A stretch of DNA of 40,878 nt from Clostridiales bacterium (GTDB lineage Bacteria; Bacillota; Clostridia; Oscillospirales; Oscillospiraceae): NCBI GenBank assembly GCA_004556755.1, contig SFFW01000020.1, positions 1-40,878 of the forward strand, in the 5' to 3' direction. The number at the start of each line of letters is the position of its first letter. Position 1 is the stretch's first letter. The position numbers and the translations under genes were made by a program. Positions 1 through 8,322 of the stretch are shown here, piece by piece. The notes beneath the pieces were generated by a model, which had not been told where the DNA came from, did no database searches, and worked only from the letters and a program-made list of their open reading frames with translations.

Positions 1-129
1 CGCTACTGCGGATGCTTCGGAATTGATCTTGCTGCGGATAGTGGTATCTGCTACCATCTTTCCGTCTTCGTCGAGTATAACTGCCTTCGTGTAGGTAGAG
101 CCTACGTCACAGCCGCCAAAATATTTCAT
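1..129 (-). CDS. 2-hydroxyacyl-CoA dehydratase activase (HgdC-like), 5' part only
   Basis: The first 43 codons are visible; the gene runs off the left edge. The N-terminus carries FGGCDVGSTYTKAVILDEDG, the phosphate-1 loop of the BadF/BadG/BcrA/BcrD (acetate/sugar kinase/Hsc70/actin) ATPase family. In that family a homodimer with a bridging [4Fe-4S] cluster uses ATP to inject a low-potential electron into the dehydratase or reductase component. The start ATG has a good ribosome site (GGAGG, about 9 nt upstream). It lies downstream of the two dehydratase subunits on the same strand, which supports the role. The cluster-binding cysteines are outside the window, so activase is inferred from the N-terminus plus context. 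Confidence 0.85.
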   Translation of the reverse strand, partial: MKYFGGCDVGSTYTKAVILDEDGKMVADTTIRSKINSEASAVA

Positions 130-176
130 TAGTGTTTGCCTCCAGTATGTATGAATAACAAATTTTTAACTATTGT

Positions 177-221
177 AGTCTCAGAGCTGCCAACTCCCCC
201 GTAGAGGAGTTGGCAGAGACT
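177..221 (-). terminator. Hairpin between the small membrane-protein gene and the activase gene
   Basis: An 11-bp perfect stem (187-197 with 206-216, 8-nt loop) is extended by an outer 5-bp helix (177-181 with 217-221). It begins a few bases after the stop codon at 226. No strong U-tract follows on the minus strand, so it may be a leaky terminator or an RNA-processing/stability element rather than a full stop. The activase gene needs read-through from the upstream operon, since no separate promoter is evident. Confidence 0.55.
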
Positions 222-225
222 TTTA

Positions 226-435
226 TCAGACTTCGTCGTACTTGTATGCGGGGTACTTGTCCATGTCGTAAGGCATCTGAGTCATATCCCTGCGTGCCAT
301 GTTGTCGTAGTGGTTCTTGAAGAACGGCTCATAGATGTAGAAGAAGAACTTGCCGTCGAGGTCAAAGAAGTATACGCAAAACAGTGCAACATATGCAATT
401 GCGCCGATACCGGCAAACTTAAATAACTTTTTCAT
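226..435 (-). CDS. Small single-span membrane protein in the dehydratase operon (unknown)
   Basis: A 69-residue protein of unknown function. Residues about 5-24 form one hydrophobic segment. An aromatic stretch follows (FFFYIYEPFF), then a hydrophilic tail rich in Asp, Met and Tyr (about 40-69). The ribosome site AGGAGG lies at normal spacing, and the gene starts only 16 bp after the large dehydratase subunit ends, so it looks genuinely translated. I do not recognise a family. Its place between dehydratase subunits and activase suggests an accessory or membrane-tethering role; that is inference only. Confidence 0.7.
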   Translation of the reverse strand: MKKLFKFAGIGAIAYVALFCVYFFDLDGKFFFYIYEPFFKNHYDNMARRDMTQMPYDMDKYPAYKYDEV

Positions 436-451
436 GTTCCTTGTCCTCCTA

Positions 452-2047
452 TTACCAAGTCATATCGTCATCCAGCTCGAGGAGAGAAGGATCCAGCGGC
501 TCTTCGTGCATGATGGTGCTCATGAAGTCGTTTATGCCGCGGCGAAGCTCGGCACGGGAAACGGTGCGGCTGTCGGGCAGAGCGTGAGGCATCCAGAATG
601 CGGGGACGTTTCTTCTGCGGAACTCATCCTCGAACAGACCGTGAACGCCCTGAACGCCCTTGCACTGGAGCTGGTCGTACATTGCGACCATGTCGCAGTT
701 GAAGCGCTCCATGTTCTCCCACAGCTCGAAGATGTGCTTCATACCGCCGACTGCCATACGGCGCATGGGAGCCCACATATGGTAGGTTGCGATGTCTTCG
801 AGAGTATTCTCGTAGCTGTCGGTACGGATGGTCATGTCGAACATGAGAGAGTCCATGTTCATTATGACGTTCAGACCCCAGCAGTTGTATGCCCAAGTGC
901 ACCAGTTGGAGTAATACAGAGGTGCGCAGGACCATGCAAGAACTCTGTGGCGGGTCTTGGGGAAGGTGTTGATCTTCTGAGCAACGCACTTCTCCATAAT
1001 GGGACGAACCTTTGCGTCGGTATCGTGCCAGATGGGGAGATCACCGAACTGAGACTGATAGATACGGTACAGTGCCTGTGCGACGCCGTTGATGGGGTAG
1101 CTGTCGGTCTTTGCCGCAACTTCCCACTTCTCCCACTCGAACTTCTGAAGCTCGTTCTGCCTCTCAATGCACTTGCACATGAGCTCGTAGTTCATGGGAA
1201 CGCCAGTCTGATCCTCGATGAACTTCCAGCACTTCTCGATGTCCTTCTCGACGTACTTATGTACCAGGGGATCGTCGAACTGCATGGGCATTGCAAGGGA
1301 GAACAGGGGCTTGTCGGCAAACCAGTCCTGCAGGATGGAGGTGGAGACGGAAGCGTCGCAAGCCTCGTTGCAGGTGATTACCAGCGGGCTGTAGTCGGGA
1401 ACGTCGTCAAGGACGAAGAGTCCGGACTCGGCCTGGCACATCGGGCAGGGGTCGCCGGGCAGACCGATGGACTGAACTGCGTCGATGTAGTTGTGAACGG
1501 TGTGAGAGTTGACGTGGCAGGTGACGAAGTAGGGGATCATCTCCATGGAGACGTTCTTGAACTTGTCGCTCCAGCCGTAGAAGATGCCGCCCCACACAGT
1601 CTCGTTATGAGCAAAGGTGTGGTACCATGCATCGTTCTTCTTGCCGCCGCGGATCTTGGTGTCGGCGTTGAACATGGTCATGAACTGGTAGATGGTCGCA
1701 TTGACCATTGCACGGTAGTGCCATGCGGAAGCACGGAGTGCCTCGCCGCGCATACCCTCAAGACCGCGGTCGAACCAGTGCAGAACGGGCAGATAGGTCT
1801 GACCTACCCAGCGGTAGCGCCAAATGCCCTTTGCGAAGTTTATAAGACCGCCGTACTTCATGACGTCCATTACCATGTGCAGGTAGTTGTACATCCAGAT
1901 GTGGTGGAAGTAGTAGAAGGTGTCCTTTACGCCTCTCCACTCTCTGTGCTTGTAAAGTCCGGTCTTGGGAAGGTAGAGATCACCCAGACGGCGCTCACCG
2001 TGGGGCTTGCCATACCAAAAATCTTTTAAGGCTTTCTTAATATCCAT
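452..2047 (-). CDS. 2-hydroxyacyl-CoA dehydratase family protein, large subunit (BcrB/HgdA-like)
   Basis: A 531-residue member of the 2-hydroxyacyl-CoA dehydratase/benzoyl-CoA reductase D-component family. These iron-sulfur heterodimers remove water from 2-hydroxyacyl-CoA, or reduce an aromatic ring, using electrons from the activase. The core pattern GDPCPMCQAESG followed by TCNEACDAS (about residues 205-250) matches the family's Cys-rich cluster region. The C-terminal half has the second Rossmann-like lobe (WSCAPLYYSNWCTWAY). The protein is long for the family (usually about 380-480), with an N-terminal extension of about 100 residues unusually rich in Trp, Tyr, His and Phe. It starts 2 bp after the stop of the partner gene, with GGAGGG as ribosome site. 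The substrate cannot be assigned from sequence. Confidence 0.85.
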   Translation of the reverse strand: MDIKKALKDFWYGKPHGERRLGDLYLPKTGLYKHREWRGVKDTFYYFHHIWMYNYLHMVMDVMKYGGLINFAKGIWRYRWVGQTYLPVLHWFDRGLEGMRGEALRASAWHYRAMVNATIYQFMTMFNADTKIRGGKKNDAWYHTFAHNETVWGGIFYGWSDKFKNVSMEMIPYFVTCHVNSHTVHNYIDAVQSIGLPGDPCPMCQAESGLFVLDDVPDYSPLVITCNEACDASVSTSILQDWFADKPLFSLAMPMQFDDPLVHKYVEKDIEKCWKFIEDQTGVPMNYELMCKCIERQNELQKFEWEKWEVAAKTDSYPINGVAQALYRIYQSQFGDLPIWHDTDAKVRPIMEKCVAQKINTFPKTRHRVLAWSCAPLYYSNWCTWAYNCWGLNVIMNMDSLMFDMTIRTDSYENTLEDIATYHMWAPMRRMAVGGMKHIFELWENMERFNCDMVAMYDQLQCKGVQGVHGLFEDEFRRRNVPAFWMPHALPDSRTVSRAELRRGINDFMSTIMHEEPLDPSLLELDDDMTW

Positions 2048-2049
2048 AA

Positions 2050-3261
2050 TTACTTACCCTCCTGGATCTTCTTGATCTCAATGCTCTCGACGAAGGCCTG
2101 GAAGCGGGTTCTGAGCTGACCGACGGCGGTGTTTATGTATTCCTTCTCAATGGAGCAGACGGGAATACCGAAGTCACGCTGCAGGATGAAGGAGTCTGCC
2201 ACACGCTCGTAGCTCCAATACTCGCAGAACTTGTTGGATGCGACTATGACGCCGTCCGCATTGTACTCTTTTGCGAGGTTTGCAAGACGCAGCTTTCTCT
2301 GACGCATCTCGTCCTGAGGCATGAAGCGGGGGCAGTTGGAGGTCTGGAGGTAATGACGAACGACTGCGTACAGGGGATCCTCGCCCTTTTCGACGACGAT
2401 GGGCTGACGGGACTCGACTGCACCGTAGCAGTAACGGTCGCAAACGACCTCTGCGCCGCACATTTCGATGAGCTTGGTAAATTCGGGGTCGTCGTTCTCG
2501 GAGCCGGCAAGAACTACACGGCAGCGGAAAGGATTGACCTCTTCGGGTTCACGGGTCTTGAGCTCTTTGAGGGTCTCCTTGAGGTAAGGAAGAATGTACT
2601 TCTTCGGGCAGACGAGGGAGACGAGCTGGATGACGTGGAACTCATAACCGGTGATGGGCGGATTGTCGAGCTTACGCATATCGCCGATCTCGTTTATGAT
2701 CTTGCAGACCTCGTTGTGCTGCTTGATGGCAGCCTTGATGGCCTTGTCGGACACGTCGATGCCGAATTTTTCGTGAAGCTTGCCCAGCACATGGTACTTC
2801 ATCTGATCGTAGTAGTACTGGTAGTCGTTTTCGCTGTTCTTGAACGGAACGTCGGAGAATTCGCAGAAGAAATCATCGTTGTCGATGATGCGCATATCCT
2901 GAACGGAGTCAAGATTCTTCTGCTGGAGATGCTCCTGGAAGCGGCAGGTGACGGTGCAGGTCTCGGTCGCCATCTGTGCGTCGAGGAAGTTGTAGCCGCC
3001 TTCGAGCGCACGCTCAAGAAGGCTGCGTCCGTAGTGGCAAACACGTGCGGACATGTAGTAGGTCGCCATATCGGGCGATGCGCAATTGGGCGCTCTCAGA
3101 CGAACGGAGAAGCAGCCGGGCAGGTCGAGAAGCACTTCAGGCATGAAGTAGCAGGTATAGCCGATGGCACGAAGTCCCTCAGCCTTTGCCTTCTGCACCA
3201 ACTCGTTGTTGGCTTCCTGGAGCAGGTTCTCAAAGTAAATCAGGTGCTTAAGGTCTCTCAC
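2050..3261 (-). CDS. 2-hydroxyacyl-CoA dehydratase family protein, small subunit (BcrC/HgdB-like)
   Basis: A 403-residue partner subunit. The N-terminus has GYTCYFMPEVLLDLPGC, corresponding to the family's Gly-Tyr-x-Cys-x3-Pro-Glu signature, then VCHYGRSLLE and FLDAQMATETCTVTCR, with the cysteines expected near the [4Fe-4S] cluster. The start is GTG, chosen because GGGGGG lies 6 nt upstream and the family alignment begins there. It is the first gene of the operon, behind a near-consensus promoter. The pairing of two subunits with an activase is the standard layout of this enzyme class. Candidate substrates include (R)-2-hydroxyglutaryl-, lactoyl- or aryl-lactoyl-CoA; the sequence alone does not decide. 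Confidence 0.88.
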   Translation of the reverse strand: MRDLKHLIYFENLLQEANNELVQKAKAEGLRAIGYTCYFMPEVLLDLPGCFSVRLRAPNCASPDMATYYMSARVCHYGRSLLERALEGGYNFLDAQMATETCTVTCRFQEHLQQKNLDSVQDMRIIDNDDFFCEFSDVPFKNSENDYQYYYDQMKYHVLGKLHEKFGIDVSDKAIKAAIKQHNEVCKIINEIGDMRKLDNPPITGYEFHVIQLVSLVCPKKYILPYLKETLKELKTREPEEVNPFRCRVVLAGSENDDPEFTKLIEMCGAEVVCDRYCYGAVESRQPIVVEKGEDPLYAVVRHYLQTSNCPRFMPQDEMRQRKLRLANLAKEYNADGVIVASNKFCEYWSYERVADSFILQRDFGIPVCSIEKEYINTAVGQLRTRFQAFVESIEIKKIQEGK

Positions 3262-3335
3262 GGATAACCCCCCATAAATAAAAAAAATTTTGATGTGTTC
3301 CCTTCAGGGCATACCATACCCTATATTACTTATAC

Positions 3336-3364
3336 ATTCTATCAAAATGTCACATTATTGTCAA
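3336..3364 (-). promoter_or_regulatory. Sigma-A promoter of the dehydratase operon
   Basis: On the minus strand TTGACA (3359-3364), a 17-bp spacer and TAGAAT (3336-3341). The transcription start would fall near 3329, giving a leader of about 70 nt. It is among the best promoter matches in the window, implying strong basal expression. Confidence 0.85.
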
Positions 3365-3433
3365 TTGCATTTTGCTTACAAAATCGACGTTTTCGCCTAA
3401 GATTGCCCGTTTTTTCTTGTACAGTTTAGGGCG

Positions 3434-4606
3434 TTATGTCAAAAGCTTCAATTCCTTAAAGTATTTTTTTATGCTTTCGGCGGATGCATTAACCCTTCCG
3501 CTTATCATCTCCGGGCTGCCGCCTCCCCTGCCGCAGAGCGCCTCGTTTATGCTCTTCGATGCCTTTCGGAGGTCCTTTGCGGCGCTGCCGATGATGTAGG
3601 AGTAGCCGTGTTCGTCGTCACCGGAGAACACCGCCGCTGCGCCGCCGCACTTTAGCGTCAGTGCGTTCACGAGCGCACGCACGGCTGCCGGATCAAGGCG
3701 GTTTTCAAACAGGCAGAGGTTCTCTTCTCCCTCAGGCTGAAGCTCGGCGAGCGCCGCAGACAGGGCTCCCGACAGCTCAGCGATTCGGCTTTTCTTCTCC
3801 TCGGCGTCGGCAAGTAGCCGACGCAGCCCCTGCGCCGTTTCGAGACGCTTTGCCGAGAGCAGATTCGACACGGCGTCGTTATTCCTCTGCACGGCGGCAA
3901 GGTACTCGTAGGCGTCAAGCCCGCACAGCATCGTGATGCGAACCCCGTCGCCTCCCCTTCTGCGGCGCTCGCTGTCGATGATCTTGACGATCCCGACGCC
4001 GGAGGTGTCGGGAAGATGCGGTGCGCAGCAGGCACAGAGGTCGATGCCCTCGATCTCGACAAGGCGCACGTCCTCGATAAGGTCGAGCTTGCTGCGGTAG
4101 TCGAGGCTCGAAAGCTCCTCGCTCGTCGGGAAAAAGCAGCGCACCGGGTGCCGGGCGGCGACGGCGGCGTTTGCCTCCGCCTCTATCTCCGAAAGCTGCT
4201 CGAAAGCGAGATCGCCGTCGAAATCCACGGTCACGAAGTCATGCCCCATGTGGAAGCCGACATTGTTGTACCCGTATTTTTTATGCACAAGCCCGGACAC
4301 AATATGCTCACCCGTGTGATTTTGCATCCGACGCAGACGCTTTTCCCAGTCAAGCACGCAGTCGTGCTTTGTGCCGACTACAAGCGGTCGGTTTACATAA
4401 TGCAGTATCCTGCCGTTTTTCTCACGGACGTCCGAAACCTCGGCATTGCCTATGCGTCCGGTGTCGGGAGCTTGTCCCCCGCCCTCCGGGAAAAAGGCAG
4501 TTCGGTCAAGCTCAACGGCGATGCGTCCGTCCTCCTCGGTGCATGAAACGACGGCGGCGGTAAACTCCCGCATACTGCCGTCGGTATAATAAAGCTTTTC
4601 GGTCAT
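3434..4606 (-). CDS. Alanyl-tRNA editing protein, AlaX long form with DHHA1 domain
   Basis: A 390-residue free-standing trans-editing factor that hydrolyses mischarged Ser- or Gly-tRNA(Ala) in the cytoplasm. Residues about 1-90 resemble the AlaRS editing-domain entry (FFPEGGGQAPDTG). The zinc site is HTGEH (about residue 97) plus CACCAPH (about residue 192). A coiled-coil-like linker follows (about 230-290), then the DHHA1 domain ending in GRGGGSPEMISG. That order is typical of AlaX-L proteins of Firmicutes. A ribosome site (GAGGTGAG) precedes the ATG. A weak promoter (TTGAGT, 17 bp, TAAAAT) overlaps the eno terminator, so the gene may be expressed separately. Confidence 0.9.
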   Translation of the reverse strand: MTEKLYYTDGSMREFTAAVVSCTEEDGRIAVELDRTAFFPEGGGQAPDTGRIGNAEVSDVREKNGRILHYVNRPLVVGTKHDCVLDWEKRLRRMQNHTGEHIVSGLVHKKYGYNNVGFHMGHDFVTVDFDGDLAFEQLSEIEAEANAAVAARHPVRCFFPTSEELSSLDYRSKLDLIEDVRLVEIEGIDLCACCAPHLPDTSGVGIVKIIDSERRRRGGDGVRITMLCGLDAYEYLAAVQRNNDAVSNLLSAKRLETAQGLRRLLADAEEKKSRIAELSGALSAALAELQPEGEENLCLFENRLDPAAVRALVNALTLKCGGAAAVFSGDDEHGYSYIIGSAAKDLRKASKSINEALCGRGGGSPEMISGRVNASAESIKKYFKELKLLT

Positions 4607-4640
4607 ACTCTCACCTCACTTGAAATTTTATATCAGGGCG

Positions 4641-4687
4641 CAAAAAAACTCAACGGATTTTTTGCGTGGTGCAAAAAATCCGCTGAG
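4641..4687 (-). terminator. Intrinsic terminator after eno
   Basis: A 17-bp stem with one mismatch (4649-4665 with 4671-4687, 5-nt loop), followed on the minus strand by seven U residues (4642-4648). It ends the glycolytic operon before the AlaX gene. Confidence 0.9.
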
Positions 4688-4705
4688 CCGTAAAATCGTT
4701 TGGTC

Positions 4706-5995
4706 TTACTTGATGGAGAAGAATGCGCTGTGGCCGGGGTACTGTGCTGCGTCAAAAAGCTCTTCCTCGATGCGGAGAAGCTGATTGTACTTGCAGACAC
4801 GGTCGGTACGGCTGGGTGCGCCGGTCTTTATCTGACCTGCGTTGACGCCGACGGAGATGTCTGCGATCGTGGTATCCTCGGTCTCGCCGGAGCGGTGGGA
4901 CACGACTGCGGTCCAGCCCGCACGGTGAGCCATCTGAATGGCGTCGAGGGTCTCGGTCAGAGTGCCGATCTGATTGAGCTTTATAAGAACGGAGTTTGCC
5001 GCATTAAGCTCGATCCCCTTCCTTATTCTCTCGGTGTTGGTGACAAAGAGGTCGTCGCCGACTATCTGGATCTTGTGACCGAGGGTCTTGGTCATGAGCT
5101 GCCAGCCCTCCCAGTCGTTCTCGCCCATGCCGTCCTCGATGGAGATGATGGGGTACTTCTCAACGAAGCCCGCCCACATTGCGACCATTTCCTCGCTCGT
5201 CATAACGGTGCCTCTCTTGGGCAGGTGGTAGCACTTGTCGTCCTCGTTGTACCAGTCGGAGACTGCGCCGTCGATTGCGATCATAAAGTCGTCGTAGGGC
5301 TTGTAACCTGCCTTTTCAATGGCGGCGACCAGAGCCTTGAGCGCATCCTCGTCGGAGTCGAGGTTGGGAGCGTAGCCGCCCTCGTCGCCCACGCCGGAGG
5401 CGGGAACGACCTTCTTGAGCGCATGGAACACCTCGGCGCACATACGCAGAGCTTCCTTCCAGCTCTCTGCGCCGACGGGCATTATCATAAACTCCTGGAT
5501 ATCGACGTTGGATCCGGTTGCGTGAGCGCCGCCGTTCAAGACGTTCATCATCGGGCAGGGCAGGGTCTTGGCGTTAACGCCGCCGATGTAGTTGTACAGG
5601 CTCTGACCCGTAGCTTCCGCAGCCGCCTTTGCACAGGCGAGGGAGACGCCGAGGATGGCGTTTGCGCCGAGGCGGGTCTTGTTGGGAGTGCCGTCGATCT
5701 CAATGAGCATCTTGTCAATGCCGGTCTGATCGAGGACGTTGAGTCCGACCATAGCCTCTGCGATCTCGCCGTTTACGTTCTCGACCGCTTTGGTAACGCC
5801 CTTGCCGAGGTAGCGGCTCTTGTCGCCGTCACGAAGCTCGCACGCCTCGTACATACCGGTGGATGCGCCGGAGGGAACGGCAGCTCTGCCTACGGTACCG
5901 TCGTCGAGGGTCACTTCGACCTCAACGGTGGGGTTGCCTCTGGAGTCAAGGATCTCTCTTGCCATAACGTCAACGATTTCAAAATACTGCTTCAT
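4706..5995 (-). CDS. eno: Enolase
   Basis: A 429-residue phosphopyruvate hydratase converting 2-phosphoglycerate to phosphoenolpyruvate in the cytoplasm. Full family length. Visible motifs are the N-terminal AREILDSRGNPTVEVEV, the GDEGGYAPN loop, metal ligands in SIEDGMGENDW and GDDLFVTN, the catalytic Lys in LIKLNQIGTLTET, and the SHRSGETEDT substrate loop. It is the last gene of the glycolytic operon, 13 bp after gpmI, with ribosome site AAGGAG at 8-9 nt. Confidence 0.98.
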   Translation of the reverse strand: MKQYFEIVDVMAREILDSRGNPTVEVEVTLDDGTVGRAAVPSGASTGMYEACELRDGDKSRYLGKGVTKAVENVNGEIAEAMVGLNVLDQTGIDKMLIEIDGTPNKTRLGANAILGVSLACAKAAAEATGQSLYNYIGGVNAKTLPCPMMNVLNGGAHATGSNVDIQEFMIMPVGAESWKEALRMCAEVFHALKKVVPASGVGDEGGYAPNLDSDEDALKALVAAIEKAGYKPYDDFMIAIDGAVSDWYNEDDKCYHLPKRGTVMTSEEMVAMWAGFVEKYPIISIEDGMGENDWEGWQLMTKTLGHKIQIVGDDLFVTNTERIRKGIELNAANSVLIKLNQIGTLTETLDAIQMAHRAGWTAVVSHRSGETEDTTIADISVGVNAGQIKTGAPSRTDRVCKYNQLLRIEEELFDAAQYPGHSAFFSIK

Positions 5996-6008
5996 AATAG
6001 CATCTCCT

Positions 6009-7523
6009 TTATTTTATGAGGCTCCTGCCGCTCATGGCGCAGGGCTTTTGTATATCCATGATTTCGAGTATGGTGGGTGCGATGTCGGCAAGCTTTCCGC
6101 CGCCCTGAAGTGCGAGTCCCTTGCGGCAGACGGCAAAGGGTACCGGGTTTGTGGTATGTGCGGTGTTCACCTTGCCGTCGGCACCGACCATGCAGTCTGC
6201 GTTGCCGTGGTCGGCGGTGATGAGCAGCACGGTGTCCGGCATCGACCTGACTGCGTCGTATATCCTGCCCATGCAGGCATCGACGGTCTCGACCGCCTTC
6301 ACCGCAGCGTCCATGACGCCCGTGTGACCGACCATGTCGCAGTTTGCAAAGTTACAGACGATGAGTGCATACTCGTCGCTCTTTATTGCTTCGACGCACT
6401 TATCCGCAACCGCCACGGCGCTCATTTCGGGGATGAGGTCGTAGGTCGGGAACTGCTTCGGCGACGGAACGAGGCAGCGCTCCTCGCCCTTCTCCGGCTT
6501 CTCGACACCGCCGTTGAAGAAAAAGGTGACGTGCGCATACTTCTCCGTTTCGGCGACACGGAACTGCTTGAGTCCCTTGGCTGCGACCGTTTCGCCGAGG
6601 GTGTCGCAAATGTCCTCCGGTGGAAAGGCGACGGGAAGAGTCAGCGTTTCGTCATAGCGTGCGGTGCAGACGTAGCTCAGAGGGTATACGGTCTTTTTGC
6701 GCTCAAAGCCGTCAAAGTCGGGGAGGGTAAGCGCCCATGTGATCTCCCTTGCCCTGTCGGGGCGGAAGTTCATGAATATAACGCTGTCGCCGCTCTCGAT
6801 CCTGCCCTCATTGCAGCAGACGACGGGCTTTATAAACTCGTCGGTAACGCCCTGCGCATAGCTTTTCTCGACCGCCTCGACGGGGCTGCCGCAGAATTTG
6901 CCCTCGCCGCAGACCATTGCATTGTAGGCAAGCTCCACTCTGTCCCAGCGCTTGTCTCTGTCCATGGCGTAGAAGCGTCCCTGAAGGTCGGCGACCTTTG
7001 CGTTTCCAAGCTCTGCGCACTTTTCGCAAAGCCGTGAAACGTAGCCGGCACCGCTCGTCGGCGGCACGTCTCTGCCGTCGAGGAAGCAATGCACATAGGC
7101 CCTTTCAAGACCTCTGCGCTTTGCCATATCAAGCGCCGCAAAGATGTGGTCAATGTGGCTGTGAACGCCGCCGTCGGACAGAAGTCCGAGGATGTGCAGC
7201 GCCTTGCCGCTGCGCTTTGCATTGTCCATCGCCTCGACGTAGGCGGGATTTTCAAAGAAGCTGCCGTCCTTTATCGCATTGCTTATGCGGGGCAGATCCT
7301 GAAAAACGACTCTGCCGGCGCCGATGTTCGTATGTCCGACCTCGGAGTTGCCCATCTGCCCCTCAGGCAGTCCGACCGACATTCCGGAAGCGGAAAGCGT
7401 CGTATAAGGGTTCTCCGCAAATATCGCATCGAGCCTCGGCGTTGCGGCTCGGCTTATCGCATTGCCGTCGGAAGGCGGAGCAATGCCGAAGCCGTCCATT
7501 ATCACAAGTACGGCTTTACTCAT
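6009..7523 (-). CDS. gpmI: 2,3-bisphosphoglycerate-independent phosphoglycerate mutase
   Basis: A 504-residue Mn-dependent phosphoglycerate mutase interconverting 3- and 2-phosphoglycerate. The alkaline-phosphatase-like metal site starts at VLVIMDGFG. The phosphorylated Ser is in MGNSEVGHTNIGAG. The inserted transferase domain carries HSHIDH and FLDGRDVPP, and the C-terminal metal ligands are in CDMVGHTG and ITADHGNAD. The length is normal for GpmI. It overlaps the end of tpiA by 8 bp, so translation is probably coupled. Confidence 0.97.
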   Translation of the reverse strand: MSKAVLVIMDGFGIAPPSDGNAISRAATPRLDAIFAENPYTTLSASGMSVGLPEGQMGNSEVGHTNIGAGRVVFQDLPRISNAIKDGSFFENPAYVEAMDNAKRSGKALHILGLLSDGGVHSHIDHIFAALDMAKRRGLERAYVHCFLDGRDVPPTSGAGYVSRLCEKCAELGNAKVADLQGRFYAMDRDKRWDRVELAYNAMVCGEGKFCGSPVEAVEKSYAQGVTDEFIKPVVCCNEGRIESGDSVIFMNFRPDRAREITWALTLPDFDGFERKKTVYPLSYVCTARYDETLTLPVAFPPEDICDTLGETVAAKGLKQFRVAETEKYAHVTFFFNGGVEKPEKGEERCLVPSPKQFPTYDLIPEMSAVAVADKCVEAIKSDEYALIVCNFANCDMVGHTGVMDAAVKAVETVDACMGRIYDAVRSMPDTVLLITADHGNADCMVGADGKVNTAHTTNPVPFAVCRKGLALQGGGKLADIAPTILEIMDIQKPCAMSGRSLIK

Positions 7524-8295
7524 TTTCCGCTCCTGCCGCAGCGATTATCGTCGCAAAGTCAGCGGGCTTTAAGGATGCGCCGCCGATGAGACCGCCGTCG
7601 ATGTCGGGCATCGCCAGAAGCTCGGCTGCGTTCTTTGCGTTCATGCTGCCGCCGTAAAGTATGCTCACGCTCCTTGCGGGACGTGCGCCGTATATCTCAC
7701 GGATGATGCTGCGTATCTCACGGCAGACCTCCTCCGCCTGCTCAGCGGTCGCAGTCTTTCCCGTGCCGATCGCCCAAATGGGTTCGTAGGCGATGACGCA
7801 GCGGCGAAGCTCGCTTGCGTCCACACCGTGCAGCGCCGCACGGACCTGATAGTTAATGTGCGCCATGGTAAGCTCCATCTCACGCTGCTCAAGGCTTTCG
7901 CCGACGCAGATGATGGGGCTGATGCCGTTATCGAGCAGCGCTCTCGCCTTTGCGTTTACGAGCATATCGCTCTCCTTGTGGTACTCCCTGCGCTCGGAGT
8001 GACCGACGATGCAGTATTTAACGCCGAGGTCTGCGAGCATATTCGCTGCGATCTCGCCGGTGTATGCGCCCTTTGCGAAGGCGGAAACATCCTCCGCACC
8101 GCAGGCGATCTTTGCGTCCTTGCCCCAGCGCAGCATTGCCGGAATGTTGACCGCCGGAACGCAGAGAACCGTTTCACAGCCCTTAAGCTTCGGCATTGCG
8201 GCTTTAAGCTCCTCAACAAAGGGTCTTACCTCGCTCGCCGTCATGTTCATCTTCCAGTTGCCGGCAATAACGGTCTTTCTGTACTTCGTATTCAT
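7516..8295 (-). CDS. tpiA: Triosephosphate isomerase
   Basis: A 259-residue TIM-barrel enzyme interconverting dihydroxyacetone phosphate and glyceraldehyde 3-phosphate. Key motifs are AGNWKMN (active-site Asn and Lys), IVGHSERRE (catalytic His), AYEPIWAIGTGKTAT (catalytic Glu and loop 6) and ILYGGSM (phosphate binding). It lies 27 bp after pgk, with a GGAGGTAGCTGC ribosome region before the ATG. Confidence 0.98.
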   Translation of the reverse strand: MNTKYRKTVIAGNWKMNMTASEVRPFVEELKAAMPKLKGCETVLCVPAVNIPAMLRWGKDAKIACGAEDVSAFAKGAYTGEIAANMLADLGVKYCIVGHSERREYHKESDMLVNAKARALLDNGISPIICVGESLEQREMELTMAHINYQVRAALHGVDASELRRCVIAYEPIWAIGTGKTATAEQAEEVCREIRSIIREIYGARPARSVSILYGGSMNAKNAAELLAMPDIDGGLIGGASLKPADFATIIAAAGAENE

Positions 8296-8322
8296 GCAGC
8301 TACCTCCTTTAAAAAGCGGCTC

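Noticed and set aside
350..2029. Long open frame of 559 codons on the plus strand opposite the large dehydratase subunit
   Set aside because: It is the antisense shadow of a clear family member, has no plausible ribosome site and encodes a low-complexity Val/Leu/His-rich product. GC-biased codon use keeps the antisense frame open.
4700..6019. 439-codon plus-strand frame opposite enolase
   Set aside because: Antisense shadow of eno with no ribosome site or recognisable domains. The same applies to the long plus-strand frames opposite gpmI, pgk, alpha-galactosidase and copA.
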